This document shows, piece after piece, positions 63,841-64,000 of a stretch of 64,000 bases of DNA; within the stretch, counting starts at the first letter, position 1; every line of letters starts with the position of its first letter. Source of the DNA: Synechococcus sp. Tobar12-5m-g (GTDB lineage: Bacteria > Cyanobacteriota > Cyanobacteriia > PCC-6307 > Cyanobiaceae); assembly GCF_024345415.1 (NCBI RefSeq), contig NZ_JAGQBB010000003.1, positions 98,990 to 162,989 on the forward strand, given 5' to 3'. The notes below the pieces were generated by a model. It was given only the letters and a program-made list of their open reading frames with translations, did not search any database and was not told the origin of the DNA. Made by a program: the position numbers and the translations under genes.

Positions 63841-64000
63841 GAGACTCTGGAAAACCCCACCACCCTGCGCGATAATGGCCGTGTGATCGCAGGCGTGAAC
63901 AGGGTTCATGGGCATCAAGCAGCTCGGCTTTGGTGATTACGAGCAGTCCACGGCCAAAAAGCGGACCCGGCGAGACCGATTTCTGGCTGAGATGGAGGCG
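63841..64000 (+). mobile_element. Left end of an IS5-family insertion sequence
   Basis: GAGACTCTGGAAAACCCC at 63841 resembles IS5-type terminal repeats, followed 67 bp later by a transposase start. The transporter homology stops at this point. The rest of the element is outside the window. Confidence 0.6.
63908..64000 (+). CDS. IS5-family transposase, N-terminal part (runs off the window)
   Basis: The ATG at 63908 opens 31 codons to the window end: MGIKQLGFGDYEQSTAKKRT, then RRDRFLAEMEA. This is the usual N-terminus of IS5-group transposases (TAKKRTRRDRFLAEME). It differs from the decayed copy at 28 kb, so a separate IS type. The intact frame suggests a recent copy. Confidence 0.8.
   Translation, partial: MGIKQLGFGDYEQSTAKKRTRRDRFLAEMEA

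Overview
The window reads as a high-GC picocyanobacterial chromosome of the Synechococcus/Cyanobium type. The best markers are a cyanobacterial DUF3685/Ycf55-like protein, a thylakoid thioredoxin-like photosystem I accumulation factor, a CSP41-like epimerase, an HU protein and a stand-alone glutamyl-Q-tRNA(Asp) synthetase, in dense short-gap cyanobacterial gene order. Assignment is by recognition of the encoded proteins only; no search was run.

Left region (1-22,343): a genomic island. Nine genes run leftwards from about 20.7 kb to 2.07 kb as one compact operon: brxA, brxB, brxC, an AAA ATPase with a DUF234-like tail, pglX, two dynamin-like GTPases, pglZ and brxL. This is a complete six-gene type 1 BREX phage-defence core with three extra nucleotide-dependent proteins. 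BrxL ends in what looks like an MIT_C (MITD1-type, membrane-associated) domain rather than a Lon protease domain. A convergent Mrr-type endonuclease gene sits 4 bp beyond brxL. The right border carries the 3' part of a tRNA-Arg(TCT) starting in the anticodon loop, a classic integrase attachment remnant, so the intact tRNA should lie to the left of the window.

Middle region (22.4-45 kb): core genes with insertions. These include a cupin gene, a fatty-acid desaturase, a small zinc-finger protein, gluQ, hup and glgX. glgX runs into a second tRNA remnant, a tRNA-Gly(TCC) 3' fragment, followed by a decayed IS5-family element. Then comes a ligase-associated DNA repair set (ATP-dependent ligase, DEXH helicase and, 5 kb on, the PdeM phosphoesterase) with a VapBC module wedged between ligase and helicase. 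Further on lie a PspA/solute-binding-protein pair, a NosR/NapH-like iron-sulphur membrane protein fused to a degenerate sigma-54-activator-type AAA domain, GST, CBS, PgsA-like, CSP41-like, and two arsenosugar-type genes (TIGR04282 glycosyltransferase, ArsS).

Right region (45-64 kb): small secreted proteins including two candidate lysozyme inhibitors, an MlaE/MlaD-like lipid-transport pair, MscS-type channel, hisA, a Fur-family regulator, DUF3685, the photosystem I factor, fumC, an interrupted pentapeptide protein, a glycine-rich repeat protein, and a sulfatase with its own formylglycine-generating enzyme beside an AraC regulator and a secreted HAD phosphatase. The window ends in the first 31 codons of another IS5-family transposase that has cut a transporter gene.

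A recurring feature is broken reading frames: cupin, gluQ, baeRF-like, DUF-type membrane protein, pentapeptide protein and transporter. Several are single-base losses in G or C runs, so they may be assembly errors as well as true pseudogenes.
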